Under the pieces are notes generated by a model that had not been told where the DNA came from, did no database searches, and worked only from the letters and a program-made list of their open reading frames with translations. Made by a program: the position numbers and the translations under genes. A stretch of DNA of 64,000 nt, taken from Salipaludibacillus sp. LMS25. GTDB lineage: Bacteria; Bacillota; Bacilli; Bacillales; Salisediminibacteriaceae. Shown here piece by piece: positions 1 to 9,936 of this stretch. Numbering within the stretch: the first letter of the stretch is position 1; each line of letters starts with the position of its first letter. The stretch covers positions 62,001 through 126,000 of the forward strand of contig NZ_CP093299.1 in assembly GCF_024362805.1 (NCBI RefSeq), in the 5' to 3' direction.

Positions 1-429
1 AAATTCGATCGTCCGCCCACTGCTTCCTCCTACATCTTCATAAACGATAGGAATTTTTAATTTTTCAAGAATAAGTTTAACGGCCTCCACATTACGCGGA
101 CCAATTCTCATCGCTTCATTATTAGATGAAAATTTAAACATTTGGGCGCCCCCTGCGATTTTCGCTTTTATCCGATATTTCGCAACCCCTTCTTTTGATA
201 GGATATCCATCAAGTCATTTATGGCGGTATCAGCATATTTGGCACGATTCAGTAACCCCGCACGTGCATATGAGGAGTCTGGCAACATAATATGTGCCAT
301 GCCAGAAATATTTATTTTTTCATCATAGAGAATGATACCTACACACGAACCTAAGCCAGACGTCCGAATGGTTTGAGGGGGTTTGGCAATATTCAAATCA
401 GCCATCCCCACTTTTACTACCTCACCCAT
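1..429 (-). CDS. cheD: Chemoreceptor glutamine deamidase CheD (3' end cut by window)
   Basis: CheD deamidates glutamines on chemoreceptors in the cytoplasm and is a partner of the CheC phosphatase. The first 143 residues are visible; the C-terminus lies beyond base 1. The family's catalytic triad can be placed: Thr23 and Cys29 in the TSGLGSC segment and His46 in GMAHIMLP. The glycine-rich GGSSGRT segment typical of the fold is near the visible end. The ATG start overlaps the cheC stop by a few bases, which implies translational coupling. It is the last flagellar/chemotaxis gene seen here; in B. subtilis sigD follows. Identification is firm; only the missing end is unknown. Confidence 0.95.
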   Translation of the reverse strand, partial: MGEVVKVGMADLNIAKPPQTIRTSGLGSCVGIILYDEKINISGMAHIMLPDSSYARAGLLNRAKYADTAINDLMDILSKEGVAKYRIKAKIAGGAQMFKFSSNNEAMRIGPRNVEAVKLILEKLKIPIVYEDVGGSSGRTIEF

Positions 430-1063
430 CTAACGGAACTCCTAAAGCTTGAAGGATTTTGTTTAACGATTCCGGATCAGGTAAAAGGAAGAAATGCCCC
501 TTTGATCTAACAGTATCATCGTTGTTTTTTTCGTTGATCTCGGTATCTATAACAATGGCGTAATCGCCAGCACGTGAAAGTTCCACAAGTCCGAAAGATA
601 AAATGGCTGTCGTCATATCTACCGCAATGGCCGGTGGTGTAGGTTGTAAATTTAATTTCGTAAAATCAGATAACGCTGATAAATATGAGCCAGCAAGAAT
701 ATTTCCTACTTCGTTTAATGCAGAGGATGCCATCTCATTCAAAGGTTCGTCTGAAAAGTCAATAGAAGGATCTCCTGTTAACTGCTGGATAAAACGACTG
801 GCTTCATTAACAGGCAACATAAAGAACATATTTCCTGGTGCATCTCCCTCAATGAGGAGAAAAACAGCCGCCACCACTGTCTCTTCTCCACCGACGGTAT
901 CACCAATTTCTTTAAAAGGTACGACTCTAACTGCAGGAACATTCATATCGATTGTCTTATTAAGCATTTGTGAAAGGGCCGTAGCGGCATTACCTGCCCC
1001 AATATTGCCAACTTCCCTTAAAATATCCAAATACTGCGGGCCAATTTTGCTCAAATCTATCAT
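422..1063 (-). CDS. cheC: CheY-P phosphatase CheC
   Basis: CheC dephosphorylates CheY-P and binds CheD, so it helps adaptation in Bacillus-type chemotaxis. The 213 residues contain two copies of the family's active-site pattern: EVGNIGAGNAATALS with Glu17 and Asn20, and NEVGNILAGSYLSALS with Glu118 and Asn121. Both sites look intact, as in B. subtilis CheC. The gene overlaps cheW upstream by 4 bases and cheD downstream by 8 bases, so the three are probably translated together. FliY, encoded in the same operon, carries a related CheC-like domain. Confidence 0.96.
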   Translation of the reverse strand: MIDLSKIGPQYLDILREVGNIGAGNAATALSQMLNKTIDMNVPAVRVVPFKEIGDTVGGEETVVAAVFLLIEGDAPGNMFFMLPVNEASRFIQQLTGDPSIDFSDEPLNEMASSALNEVGNILAGSYLSALSDFTKLNLQPTPPAIAVDMTTAILSFGLVELSRAGDYAIVIDTEINEKNNDDTVRSKGHFFLLPDPESLNKILQALGVPLDG

Positions 1064-1539
1064 TTTACTTGACCTTCGATATCTTGTAATTCATTCATTT
1101 CTTCAGCATTCAATACTTTATCAAGGTTAAGTAAGATTAATAACCTTTTTTCTAACTTTGCCACACCACGGATATACTCGGCTTCTAAACCACCTACGAC
1201 TTCCGGTGGCGGTTCAACGGCACTTTTCGGAATGTCGATCACGTCATTCGCCGCATCAACGACTAGACCAACCTCCATATTCCCTACTGTCACAATGATA
1301 ACTCGCGTTGTTTCTGAATGGTTAATACCTTCAATATTAAATCGCTTCCTTAAGTCAATAATCGGTGTTACCACCCCACGGAGATTGATGACTCCTTCAA
1401 CAAAATCAGGTGTACTGGGAACCCTCGTAATATATTGAACTCTTTCAATGGAACGAACTTGTTCAACTTCTACACCATATTCTTCATCTTTCAATTGAAA
1501 TACAATGACTTTCATATCATCCATGACTGCTTCGCTCAT
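1060..1539 (-). CDS. cheW: Chemotaxis coupling protein CheW
   Basis: CheW is the scaffold that links chemoreceptors to the kinase CheA at the membrane-proximal array. The 159-residue protein is a single CheW domain: the VFQLKDEEYGVEVEQV beta strands at the N-terminus, the VEGVINLRGVVTPIIDLRKRF core near residues 47-68, and the VDAANDVIDIP segment after residue 95. A GGGAGG ribosome binding site stands before the ATG. It lies between cheA and cheC; its last 4 bases overlap cheC. Confidence 0.96.
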   Translation of the reverse strand: MSEAVMDDMKVIVFQLKDEEYGVEVEQVRSIERVQYITRVPSTPDFVEGVINLRGVVTPIIDLRKRFNIEGINHSETTRVIIVTVGNMEVGLVVDAANDVIDIPKSAVEPPPEVVGGLEAEYIRGVAKLEKRLLILLNLDKVLNAEEMNELQDIEGQVK

Positions 1540-1596
1540 TGTCTAGCCCTCCCTGTTTGGTTAAGTTGATAACATTTCTTTAGTAACAGATCTCAC

Positions 1597-3645
1597 CTAT
1601 TTGATTAATGAGTTACAATCTATAATTAAGGCAACTTGTCCGTTTCCAAGTATGGTAGCCCCAGATATAGCAAACACATTTGTTAAATAGTCACCTAATG
1701 ATTTTAAGACAATTTCCTGTTGACCAATAAACGAATTGACGACTAGCGCAGCCATTTTTTCACCTTTTCGCACGATGACAATCGAATAAAAGTCATCTTC
1801 CTCTTTTGTAACTGGTACATCAAAAAACTCTGTTAAATCAAGTAGTGGGACAACACTTCCACGGAAATCAATCACTTTTTGATTATGAGCAGCCATGATG
1901 TCATCTTTCTTAATAATGGCTGTTTCAATGATCGAGGAAAGCGGTATTGCATAAATTTCTTTTTGAATCTCAACTAACATAACCGAAATAATTGATAGTG
2001 TGAGTGGTAATTGAATTGAGAAGGTGGTTCCTTCATTCGGCTTAGAAGTTACTGTGACGTTACCACCGAGTGATTCAATTTTATTTTTAACCACATCAAG
2101 CCCTACACCTCGCCCTGATAAATCGGATACTTTATCAGCGGTGCTCAAGCCGCTAGAAAACAATAAATCATATACTTGGTTATCGGTTAATGTCGGGCCG
2201 TTCTCTTCCGACACAACACCACTTTTAATTGCTTTTTCAAGGACTTTTTCTCGGTTAATGCCGGCACCATCATCAGCCACTTCAATGAAAACATGATTCC
2301 CACTATGATACGCTTTTAACGTTACTTGACCTTCTTCAGACTTACCTGATTCAAGTCGTTTAGCCGGCATTTCAAGTCCGTGATCCATCGAGTTTCTTAA
2401 CAAGTGAACGAGTGGATCACCAATCTCATCGATCACTGTTCTGTCAAGTTCAGTTTCAGCACCGATTATCTCTAGATGGACTTTCTTATTTAAGTCCTTA
2501 GCAATCCCTCTAACCATACGTGGAAATCGATTAAACACTTGTTCTACAGGGACCATGCGCATATTAAGAATAATATTTTGTAGGTCTCCAGAAATTCGCG
2601 ACATATGTTCAACTGTTTCTGTTAATTCACTGCTTTTCAGGTCACTAGAAATCTGTTCAAGTCGTCCCCGGTCAATGACCAACTCTTCGAAAAGATTCAT
2701 AAGACTGTCAAGACGATCGATGTTAACACGTATCGTTTTATTCGTTCCTTGGGCACCTTTACTTTCTTTTTGCTGAGGTGCCGATGATTGCTGGTCTTGT
2801 TGATCCGTTTTTTCAGCTTGTTCGACTATGTCTTCCGCTTCTCCAACAGCCCCTTTTGATGGTTGATCTTGACCGTTGATCGTATCCGCATCGATCGTCG
2901 TAATATCTACTCGATCAATTTCCGACACTTTCATAATCCGACTATGGACATCTTCAGCAGATTCCTTCGTAACGAGGGTCACTGAAAAATCTAAATCAAA
3001 ATTCTCTTCCTCGAGCTGATCCACAGAAGGGGTCGACTTAATAACTTCTCCTATTTGCTCAAGAACTTCAAAAGCCATGAAGACACGGGCTGCTTTTAAT
3101 ATGACATCTTCCCTTAAAAGTACATTGACATAATAAGCATTAAACCCTTGTTCCTTGGACTGCTTTAATACTGTAATTTCAAAATCATCAAATTTCACAT
3201 CAGAATTTGATTCTGTTACAGGTGCTACTGTCTTTTCAACAGTGGCTGCAACTTTATCAACAGAAACACCGTTTTCAATTTTTTCAAGTTTAGCAACGAC
3301 CGCGGTCACATCTCGTTTACCTTCACCACCATCAGCAATATCATTAACCATGGCTTCCAGGTCATCAACTGATTCGAAGACGACATCAAGTAAGTGACTA
3401 TCAGCGACGATCTTACCGTTTCTAATACCATCTAGTACGTTTTCCATTTGATGAGTCAGGCTAGCTAGATCTTCATATCCCATCGTCGCCGCCATCCCTT
3501 TAAGTGTATGGGCAGAACGAAATATTTCATCAATGATTGAATGGTCATCAGGTGCATTCTCTAACTTGAGTAAGTTGTCATTCATCGCTTGAAGATGCTC
3601 CGTACTCTCATCAATAAACATGTCTAGATACTGATTTTTCTCCAT
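1597..3645 (-). CDS. cheA: Chemotaxis sensor histidine kinase CheA
   Basis: CheA autophosphorylates in response to receptor state and passes phosphate to CheY and CheB. Domains in order: an HPt domain with phospho-accepting His46 in SAHTLKG; a P2 response-regulator binding domain (about 160-255) preceded by an acidic and Val-rich linker; a second linker rich in Gln and Ser; the dimerisation helices (about 300-365); a HATPase domain with the N-box HLLRNSMDHGLE and glycine boxes DDGAGI and GRGVGL; and a C-terminal CheW-like domain. At 682 residues it is the usual length. It sits between cheB and cheW. Confidence 0.97.
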   Translation of the reverse strand: MEKNQYLDMFIDESTEHLQAMNDNLLKLENAPDDHSIIDEIFRSAHTLKGMAATMGYEDLASLTHQMENVLDGIRNGKIVADSHLLDVVFESVDDLEAMVNDIADGGEGKRDVTAVVAKLEKIENGVSVDKVAATVEKTVAPVTESNSDVKFDDFEITVLKQSKEQGFNAYYVNVLLREDVILKAARVFMAFEVLEQIGEVIKSTPSVDQLEEENFDLDFSVTLVTKESAEDVHSRIMKVSEIDRVDITTIDADTINGQDQPSKGAVGEAEDIVEQAEKTDQQDQQSSAPQQKESKGAQGTNKTIRVNIDRLDSLMNLFEELVIDRGRLEQISSDLKSSELTETVEHMSRISGDLQNIILNMRMVPVEQVFNRFPRMVRGIAKDLNKKVHLEIIGAETELDRTVIDEIGDPLVHLLRNSMDHGLEMPAKRLESGKSEEGQVTLKAYHSGNHVFIEVADDGAGINREKVLEKAIKSGVVSEENGPTLTDNQVYDLLFSSGLSTADKVSDLSGRGVGLDVVKNKIESLGGNVTVTSKPNEGTTFSIQLPLTLSIISVMLVEIQKEIYAIPLSSIIETAIIKKDDIMAAHNQKVIDFRGSVVPLLDLTEFFDVPVTKEEDDFYSIVIVRKGEKMAALVVNSFIGQQEIVLKSLGDYLTNVFAISGATILGNGQVALIIDCNSLIK

Positions 3646-3658
3646 TGTGATCCCTCCA

Positions 3659-4735
3659 TTAGCTGTACTTCACTATAGTTGATGCAATGTCTTCCACGTC
3701 TTTCACTTCATCTACCAAATTCGTGCTTATTGCAGCTCGCGGCATACCATAAACAACACATGTGTTTTCAGATTCAGCTATTGCAATTGTTTTCATATTT
3801 TCCTTCAAGTGAACCAGGCCTTTTTTACCATCAGAGCCCATCCCTGTCATAATAACTGCAATAATATTTTTTAGTTTTATGTCTGTTTGTGATGTAAACA
3901 TGGTATCGACAGATGGGCGATGACCATTCACTAATTCCGACTGGTCTAATCGTATTGCGACTGAAGTCCCAACACCCCTTACTTTTAAATGGTATCCTCC
4001 CGGAGCAATATAGGCAACACCTTTTTTTAAAATTTCACCATCTTCTGCTTCTTTTACAGCAATTTCGGCCAAAGAATTTAGTCTCTCACTCAAAGATTTC
4101 GTGAATCCTTTCGGCATATGCTGAACGATTAAAATAGGATGTGGAAAGGATTTAGGTAGGCGTCCTAGCACTTCTTGTAGGGCTTTTGGCCCTCCTGTTG
4201 ACGTCCCAATAACTACCAAGGTATCTATACCAGACTTTATACCTGGTTTTTGTTTATAGAGAAGCCCGTCTTCCACAGGAGAGAGAGAGACAGGTCGTTT
4301 TTTTTCATGAACAACTGATAATTCTTTAATTTTTTTACTAGAGAGTGTGGACGCATGTAGGACCTTTTCAATTAAATCATCGCCCACTTTATGAAAATCC
4401 AGCGAAATGGAACCTGAAGGCTTTGAAATAAAATCAAAAGCACCTATTTCCATCGCTTTAATTGTCGTATCTGCGCCTTCCTTCGTAATACTTGAAACCA
4501 TAATAACTGGTTTTGGATTCTTTTTCATAATTTCTTTTAATGCGTCAATCCCTGACATAACAGGCATTTCTACATCCATTGTAATCACGTCAGGATCTAG
4601 TTTCTCAAGCTTATCCAACGCATCCTGTCCGTTGCGTGCTTTATCGATAACACAAATATTCTCATGACTTGCAAGAATGTCTGAAATCATTCTTCTCATA
4701 AATGCTGAATCATCTACAACGAGTACTTTAATCAT
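3659..4735 (-). CDS. cheB: Chemotaxis methylesterase/deamidase CheB
   Basis: CheB removes methyl groups from receptor glutamates when phosphorylated by CheA. The N-terminal receiver domain has the acidic pair at Asp8/Asp9 and the phospho-acceptor Asp54 in ITMDVEMP. After a linker of about 40 residues the C-terminal esterase domain carries the catalytic Ser179 (GTSTGGP), His206 (VQHMP) and Asp302 (GMGSDG). All catalytic residues are present in this 358-residue protein. It lies 18 bases after flhG and just before cheA. Confidence 0.97.
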   Translation of the reverse strand: MIKVLVVDDSAFMRRMISDILASHENICVIDKARNGQDALDKLEKLDPDVITMDVEMPVMSGIDALKEIMKKNPKPVIMVSSITKEGADTTIKAMEIGAFDFISKPSGSISLDFHKVGDDLIEKVLHASTLSSKKIKELSVVHEKKRPVSLSPVEDGLLYKQKPGIKSGIDTLVVIGTSTGGPKALQEVLGRLPKSFPHPILIVQHMPKGFTKSLSERLNSLAEIAVKEAEDGEILKKGVAYIAPGGYHLKVRGVGTSVAIRLDQSELVNGHRPSVDTMFTSQTDIKLKNIIAVIMTGMGSDGKKGLVHLKENMKTIAIAESENTCVVYGMPRAAISTNLVDEVKDVEDIASTIVKYS

Positions 4736-4753
4736 CTAAATCCTCCCCCATGG

Positions 4754-5638
4754 TTAGTTTTTCATAAACCCCTTTAGCTTGGAAATAAAAGATGAGATTG
4801 ATCCTTCGTTCTTTAGATCATGACCTCCTGCTTTCAAGTACTTGTGAACAGCCGCTATCATAGCTGTTGCCGGTTTAGATCTTGGTGAATATAAGACAAA
4901 TGGTTTCTGGGCTCTAACAGCCTTCCTAACAACGTCATCATCTGGAATGGATGCCAAATAATTGATATCTTTATTTAAAAAACGTTTCGTTACGGTTAAC
5001 ATATTTGACGATGTATGATGTCCTTCTTTTGTAGAATGAGCCCGATTGACAATCATCGTCACAGGTAAAGTAGGATCTTGCAACGTGATATATTTAATCA
5101 TCCCGTAAGCATCTGTTATAGAAGTTGGTTCAGGTGTTGTAACGAGAAAAATGTCGTGACATGAAAGTAAAAAATGGCTACTGTTTGTCGATATGCCGGC
5201 CCCCATATCAAGGAAAATATAATCGAATTCGGATTCAAGTGATTGAAGCTGCCTGTAAAAAAAATCCGCTCTTTCTTTATCCATTTGAAAAACGTCATTT
5301 AAGGCGCTTCCCCCAGCGATATAAGAAAGACCTTCCTCAGCTGTTTCAATAACGGACCAGATAGACATATCTCGTTCAATCATATCGACGAAAGAGTAAC
5401 GGGACGTTTGCCCTAACAAGATATCAATATTAGCCATCCCTATATCCAAATCGATAATCAGAACTTTTTTTTCTGCCTTTTGCAAAGCTAGAGAGAAATT
5501 CACAACAAAATTGGATTTCCCTACACCGCCTTTGCCACTGACAACTGCAATGACTTTCGTATGCTTTTTTTCAGGAGGTTGAGACAAGGTCTTAACTCTG
5601 GTCATTTTCCGACGTAAAGCATCTGCCTGATCATTCAC
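4754..5638 (-). CDS. flhG: MinD-like ATPase FlhG, flagellar number/placement
   Basis: FlhG (YlxH) is a ParA/MinD-type ATPase that works with FlhF to control flagellar number and position and interacts with C-ring components. The deviant Walker A motif SGKGGVGKSN is at about 34-43. A Walker B-like LIIDLDIGMANIDIL follows near 75-90, and FDYIFLDMGAGIS is further on. The N-terminal basic segment (about 1-28) matches the part that in B. subtilis FlhG stimulates the FlhF GTPase. The gene follows flhF after 7 bases. Length, 294 residues, is typical. Confidence 0.95.
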   Translation of the reverse strand: MNDQADALRRKMTRVKTLSQPPEKKHTKVIAVVSGKGGVGKSNFVVNFSLALQKAEKKVLIIDLDIGMANIDILLGQTSRYSFVDMIERDMSIWSVIETAEEGLSYIAGGSALNDVFQMDKERADFFYRQLQSLESEFDYIFLDMGAGISTNSSHFLLSCHDIFLVTTPEPTSITDAYGMIKYITLQDPTLPVTMIVNRAHSTKEGHHTSSNMLTVTKRFLNKDINYLASIPDDDVVRKAVRAQKPFVLYSPRSKPATAMIAAVHKYLKAGGHDLKNEGSISSFISKLKGFMKN

Positions 5639-5645
5639 AGCTTGT

Positions 5646-6767
5646 TCAACTCCTTAGCAATCGCTGGACCATATTAGCAGCGGTAGCTTCTTCAATATCA
5701 TCTGGGACATTTTGCCCAGTGGCCAAGTAACTAGCCCCTAAATGATAATCCGCCATAATGTTTATCATAGCCCCAATTGTTTCCGTTTCATCAAGTTTTG
5801 AAAAAATAAGTTTATCAATGCTTATAAGTTTAAATTGTTCAACTATTTTCTTCATATCACGATACTTCGATGTCATCGCTAATACAAGATGTGTTTCCAT
5901 CTGCTCGTTAAAGTCAATCACTTGATTTAATTGTTCTACGTATAATGGATTTCTGAAATTTCTTCCAGCTGAGTCTACAAGAATAAAATCATAATCGCTT
6001 AACTTCTCAACAGCCTCTTTAAAATCTTTTATAGAGTACACTACTTCAACTGGTACATTGAGGATTTTCCCATATGTTTTTAATTGTTCAATCGCTGCGA
6101 TCCTAAATGTATCTGTCGTTATAAAGGCAACTTTTTTCTCATCTTTAAGAACTGCTTTAGCTGCAATTTTTGCAATTGTAGTCGTTTTCCCCGCGCCTGT
6201 AGGTCCCACAACATTTAAATATTTTTTATTATAGTTAAACGCTCCGAAGTGACTATTTTTTAAAAGAGCTAACAGCTCATCTGTGACCCAGTTACTGATC
6301 GTCTCTTCACTTTGACTTTCCCCATCTTCCTGATACCATTTTTTTAATAGGTGTTTCATGACGGTTAACCGATAGGTGTCATGGACCTCTTGATCTTTCA
6401 AATAGGAGTTAAACGTATTTAATGTCTCAGGATAGTCTTCAGTGGTCTGACTCACGCTTGGTCCAATCCCTTTTATCATCGCTTTAAGTTCATTTATTTC
6501 TTTAGAGAGCCTTGCTTGCTCTTGCTCAGGGACCTCTCTTTTTATAGGCGTCCTCGGCTTCTCGCGGACAGTTTGCCTTCGGCTTCTGGAACGTCCTTCC
6601 ATATCAAGAGCAGCAATGACTTCAATATTCTTTTTAGTGAAAAAGCCAAGAAAGCCTCCTGACTCAACCTTTTTAGAGTTAAGGATGACGGCATCTTGTC
6701 CTAATTCAGCCTTTACTTTCGTCATCGCTTCCGTCATATCTTTTGCAACAAATTTTTTCACCTTCAT
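5646..6767 (-). CDS. flhF: SRP-family GTPase FlhF
   Basis: FlhF is the third SRP-type GTPase, after Ffh and FtsY, and marks where flagella are built. The N-terminal B domain (about 1-120) is basic and divergent. The NG GTPase core has the P-loop GPTGAGKTTT at about 190-199, FITTDTFRIAAIEQL (G2/G3 region), LVDSAGR, and the SKLDET specificity motif. The start codon overlaps the flhA stop by 4 bases (ATGA type). Ffh and FtsY are encoded about 41-43 kb away in this window. Confidence 0.96.
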   Translation of the reverse strand: MKVKKFVAKDMTEAMTKVKAELGQDAVILNSKKVESGGFLGFFTKKNIEVIAALDMEGRSRSRRQTVREKPRTPIKREVPEQEQARLSKEINELKAMIKGIGPSVSQTTEDYPETLNTFNSYLKDQEVHDTYRLTVMKHLLKKWYQEDGESQSEETISNWVTDELLALLKNSHFGAFNYNKKYLNVVGPTGAGKTTTIAKIAAKAVLKDEKKVAFITTDTFRIAAIEQLKTYGKILNVPVEVVYSIKDFKEAVEKLSDYDFILVDSAGRNFRNPLYVEQLNQVIDFNEQMETHLVLAMTSKYRDMKKIVEQFKLISIDKLIFSKLDETETIGAMINIMADYHLGASYLATGQNVPDDIEEATAANMVQRLLRS

Positions 6768-8812
6768 TTTCCGTTCACCACCCCGACACTTTGAACTTCA
6801 ATATGTGGTTCCAACTCATTATAAGATAACACGGGAACGTGTGGCATATACCGTTCAATTAAATGACGAATGTACATTCTTACTGCAGGAGAGCATAAAA
6901 GCATTGGCATTTGACCCATTTCCTGCATTCGCTCAACCTCAGTCATCATTGACTGAACAATCGCTTGCGTGGAATTAGGATCTAAATTTAAGAAAGCTCC
7001 GTGCTCAGTTTGCTGAATTGCATCGGCTACCATTTTTTCTACGCTGCCACTTACTGTGATGACATAAAGCGGCTCACCTTCTTCAGCATACTGTTTTGAA
7101 ATTTGTCTAGACAAAGCTTGTCTTACATATTCCGTTAACAGATCTGAATCCTTTGACATTTGCCCATAATCAGCAAGTGTTTCAAAAATAACCGGTAAGT
7201 TTCTAATGGATACTTTTTCTTTCAACAAATTGCTAAGCACTTTTTGAATTTCCCCAATTGATAACGGGTTTGGTGTGACATCTTCAACGAGAGTTGGATA
7301 TGTTTCACTTAAGTGATCCACTAACTGCTTTGTTTCTTGGCGACCAAGTAATTCATGAGCATGGCGCTTAACGACTTCAGTTAAGTGAGTTGAAACGACA
7401 GAGGGTGGATCAACGACTGTATAGCCGGAAAGTTCAGCTTGCTCTTTTAACTCTTCTGAAATCCATAACGCTGGAAGACCAAAAGCAGGTTCAACAGTTT
7501 CAATACCGGTGATAGCTTCATCTTCTACACCTGGGCTCATGGCCATAAAATGATCGAGAAGCAATTCACCTTTTGCAATTTCATTTCCCTTAATCTTTAT
7601 AGAATATTCGTTAGGCTGAAGTTGAATATTATCTCTTATGCGAATGACCGGTACGATCATTCCCATTTCAATCGCTAGCTGACGTCGAATCATGACAACT
7701 CTGTCTAATAAGTCTCCACCTTGGTTCGTATCGGCTAAAGGAATCAAACCATACCCAAATTCAAATTCTATCGGATCCACTTGAAGCAAGTTAATAACAC
7801 TTTCAGGGGATTTAATATCTTCTTCTTCTCCACCTTGTCCTTGTTCTTCTTCCGCCTCGTCTAATTCCAACAGTTCTTTTTCGCTTCTTCCTAACAAGAA
7901 ACCACCAACACCTAATGCAGCTGCAATTGTCGTTGTGACAAATGCTTCAATTGGTGTAAAAAATCCTAAAGCAGCAATCGTACCTGCGGCCACATAAAGC
8001 ATTTTCGGATAAGCGAATAACTGGCTCGTAACATCATGCCCAAGGTTACCGTCTGAAGACGCTCGGGTTACAACAATTCCCGTAGCAGTTGCAATGAGTA
8101 GCGCTGGAATTTGGCTGACAAGTCCATCTCCTACTGTTAACAGCGTATATTTACTAGCCGCTTCTGCTACAGCAAGCCCTTCTTGCATCATCCCGATTAC
8201 AAGACCAAATATAATATTAATAATAACAATGACAATCCCCGCGATGGCATCCCCTTTAACGAACTTACTTGCACCATCCATTGACCCATAAAAATCGGCT
8301 TCCTGTTCGATTTTTTTTCGTCGTTCTCTTGCTTCAATATCCGATATCATGCCGGCGTTTAAATCGGCATCAATACTCATTTGTTTACCTGGCATCGCAT
8401 CAAGCGTAAAACGTGCCCCTACTTCTGATACACGCTCCGCCCCTTTCGTAATAACAACGAACTGAATGACGACAAGAATCACAAACACGACAAACCCGAC
8501 TAAGGCATTACCACCTACTACGAATTGTCCGAATGTTTCAATGACATTTCCTGCATCCCCTTGATTACCAAGAATAGCTCTTGTTGTTGACACGTTAAGG
8601 CCTAATCGAAAGAGCGTTACGAGTAAAAGCAAAGTCGGGAAAACAGAAAACTGTAATGGCTCCCGCGTGTTCATAGAAACAAGGATAATTAAGAGCGCAA
8701 ATGTAATGTTAATGACGATCAAAAAGTCGATTATTCCCGTTGGTAGAGGAATAATTAACATGATCACTATGAGAATAACTGTTAATAAGATACTAAAATC
8801 TTTCATTGGCAT
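6764..8812 (-). CDS. flhA: Flagellar type III export gate protein FlhA
   Basis: FlhA forms the nonameric export gate of the flagellar secretion system. The N-terminal half holds about seven or eight hydrophobic membrane segments between residues 5 and 320. Between them lies the FHIPEP-family cytoplasmic loop with RFTLDAMPGKQMSIDADL near residues 140-157. A charged linker (about 330-355, rich in Glu, Gln and Gly) leads to the cytoplasmic domain that docks substrate-chaperone complexes. Length 682 is normal. An AAAGGAGAG ribosome binding site precedes the first ATG. The gene lies between flhB and flhF. Confidence 0.97.
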   Translation of the reverse strand: MPMKDFSILLTVILIVIMLIIPLPTGIIDFLIVINITFALLIILVSMNTREPLQFSVFPTLLLLVTLFRLGLNVSTTRAILGNQGDAGNVIETFGQFVVGGNALVGFVVFVILVVIQFVVITKGAERVSEVGARFTLDAMPGKQMSIDADLNAGMISDIEARERRKKIEQEADFYGSMDGASKFVKGDAIAGIVIVIINIIFGLVIGMMQEGLAVAEAASKYTLLTVGDGLVSQIPALLIATATGIVVTRASSDGNLGHDVTSQLFAYPKMLYVAAGTIAALGFFTPIEAFVTTTIAAALGVGGFLLGRSEKELLELDEAEEEQGQGGEEEDIKSPESVINLLQVDPIEFEFGYGLIPLADTNQGGDLLDRVVMIRRQLAIEMGMIVPVIRIRDNIQLQPNEYSIKIKGNEIAKGELLLDHFMAMSPGVEDEAITGIETVEPAFGLPALWISEELKEQAELSGYTVVDPPSVVSTHLTEVVKRHAHELLGRQETKQLVDHLSETYPTLVEDVTPNPLSIGEIQKVLSNLLKEKVSIRNLPVIFETLADYGQMSKDSDLLTEYVRQALSRQISKQYAEEGEPLYVITVSGSVEKMVADAIQQTEHGAFLNLDPNSTQAIVQSMMTEVERMQEMGQMPMLLCSPAVRMYIRHLIERYMPHVPVLSYNELEPHIEVQSVGVVNGK

Positions 8813-8853
8813 TTGCGCTTCTCTCCTTTATAAATAAAACGGTTAACCCCTCA

Positions 8854-9933
8854 TTAAGCTTGTTGCTGAAGCCGGTATACGTAAGCCAGTACTTCCGCCA
8901 CACCTTTAAATAAATCCTCTGGCACTTGATCCCCAATTTCAGCTTGGGCGTACAAAGCTCTAGCTAACGGTCTGTTTTCTACTGTCATGACATTATTGTT
9001 CTTCGCAATATTAATGACTTTCAACGCGATATAGTCGACGCCTTTTGCAACGATAATTGGTGCGTTCATTGTTGTATCGTCATATTTCAAAGCGACAGCG
9101 TAGTGCGTTGGGTTTGTAATCACAACGTCTGCTTTAGGCACTTCTGCCATCATTCGACTCATCGCCATTTGCCGCTGCTTTTCTTTAATTTTTGATTTTA
9201 TAAGCGGGTCACCTTCAGACTTCTTATGTTCATCTTTAATATCTTGTTTAGACATCTTAATGTTTTTCTCATGGTCATATTTTTGGTACATATAATCGAG
9301 AACAGCAATAAACAATAACAATCCCCCGACCGCTAGTCCCATAATGACAATTAATTTGCCTATAAGGATCGTTCCAGCTCCGACGGAGTATAGTCCTAGT
9401 TTTAGGAGGTCGTCAAGGAAAAACCAAAGTACCGATCCTGTAACTAGTCCCACAAGGGATATTTTCAACATAGACTTTAGAAATTCGACAAGAGCTCTTA
9501 CTGAAAAAATTCGTTTAAAACCTTTAATAGGATCAACTTTACTTAATTTCATTTTAATTGCTTCTGGAGCAAATAAGACCCCTACTTGCAAATAGTTACT
9601 GAAAATCCCAGCTATTGCTGCTATTAACATCACAGGCATTGTGGCAACGGCAGCCTGATAAAGATAGTCCATAAACATTTTATGGAGGTTTTCTTCGGTC
9701 AAGTTAATGAGCAAGTAATCAGTAAACGTGAATCTTAGAATAGATGTGAGCTGATCCACAACAAAGCTTCCGATGAGCCAAAAGAATAAAAATACGAATA
9801 ATAAAATAAATGCCGTGTTAACATCGGTACTTTTAGCTACCTGCCCCTTCTCTCGCGATTCTTTTTTCTTTTTCGGGGTTGCTTTTTCAGTTTTTTCTTG
9901 TGCAAAATATTGCAGGTCTAAGGAAAGATACAT
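8854..9933 (-). CDS. flhB: Flagellar export switch protein FlhB
   Basis: FlhB is the substrate-specificity switch of flagellar export. Four membrane segments lie at about 40-62, 95-118, 155-175 and 190-212, followed by a basic cytoplasmic linker and the autocleavage motif Asn274-Pro-Thr-His277. After that comes the conserved YAVALKYDD segment and the C-terminal switch domain. The N-terminus has the usual QEKTEKATPKKKKESREKG basic stretch. A paralogue of only the C-terminal part, ylqH, is encoded at 38293-38598. The gene starts 3 bases after the fliR stop. Confidence 0.97.
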   Translation of the reverse strand: MYLSLDLQYFAQEKTEKATPKKKKESREKGQVAKSTDVNTAFILLFVFLFFWLIGSFVVDQLTSILRFTFTDYLLINLTEENLHKMFMDYLYQAAVATMPVMLIAAIAGIFSNYLQVGVLFAPEAIKMKLSKVDPIKGFKRIFSVRALVEFLKSMLKISLVGLVTGSVLWFFLDDLLKLGLYSVGAGTILIGKLIVIMGLAVGGLLLFIAVLDYMYQKYDHEKNIKMSKQDIKDEHKKSEGDPLIKSKIKEKQRQMAMSRMMAEVPKADVVITNPTHYAVALKYDDTTMNAPIIVAKGVDYIALKVINIAKNNNVMTVENRPLARALYAQAEIGDQVPEDLFKGVAEVLAYVYRLQQQA

Positions 9934-9936
9934 CCC

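Noticed and set aside
603..1130. Plus-strand reading frame of 175 codons over cheC
   Set aside because: It lies wholly opposite a well-conserved gene, has no ribosome binding site, and its composition is that of a mirrored frame.
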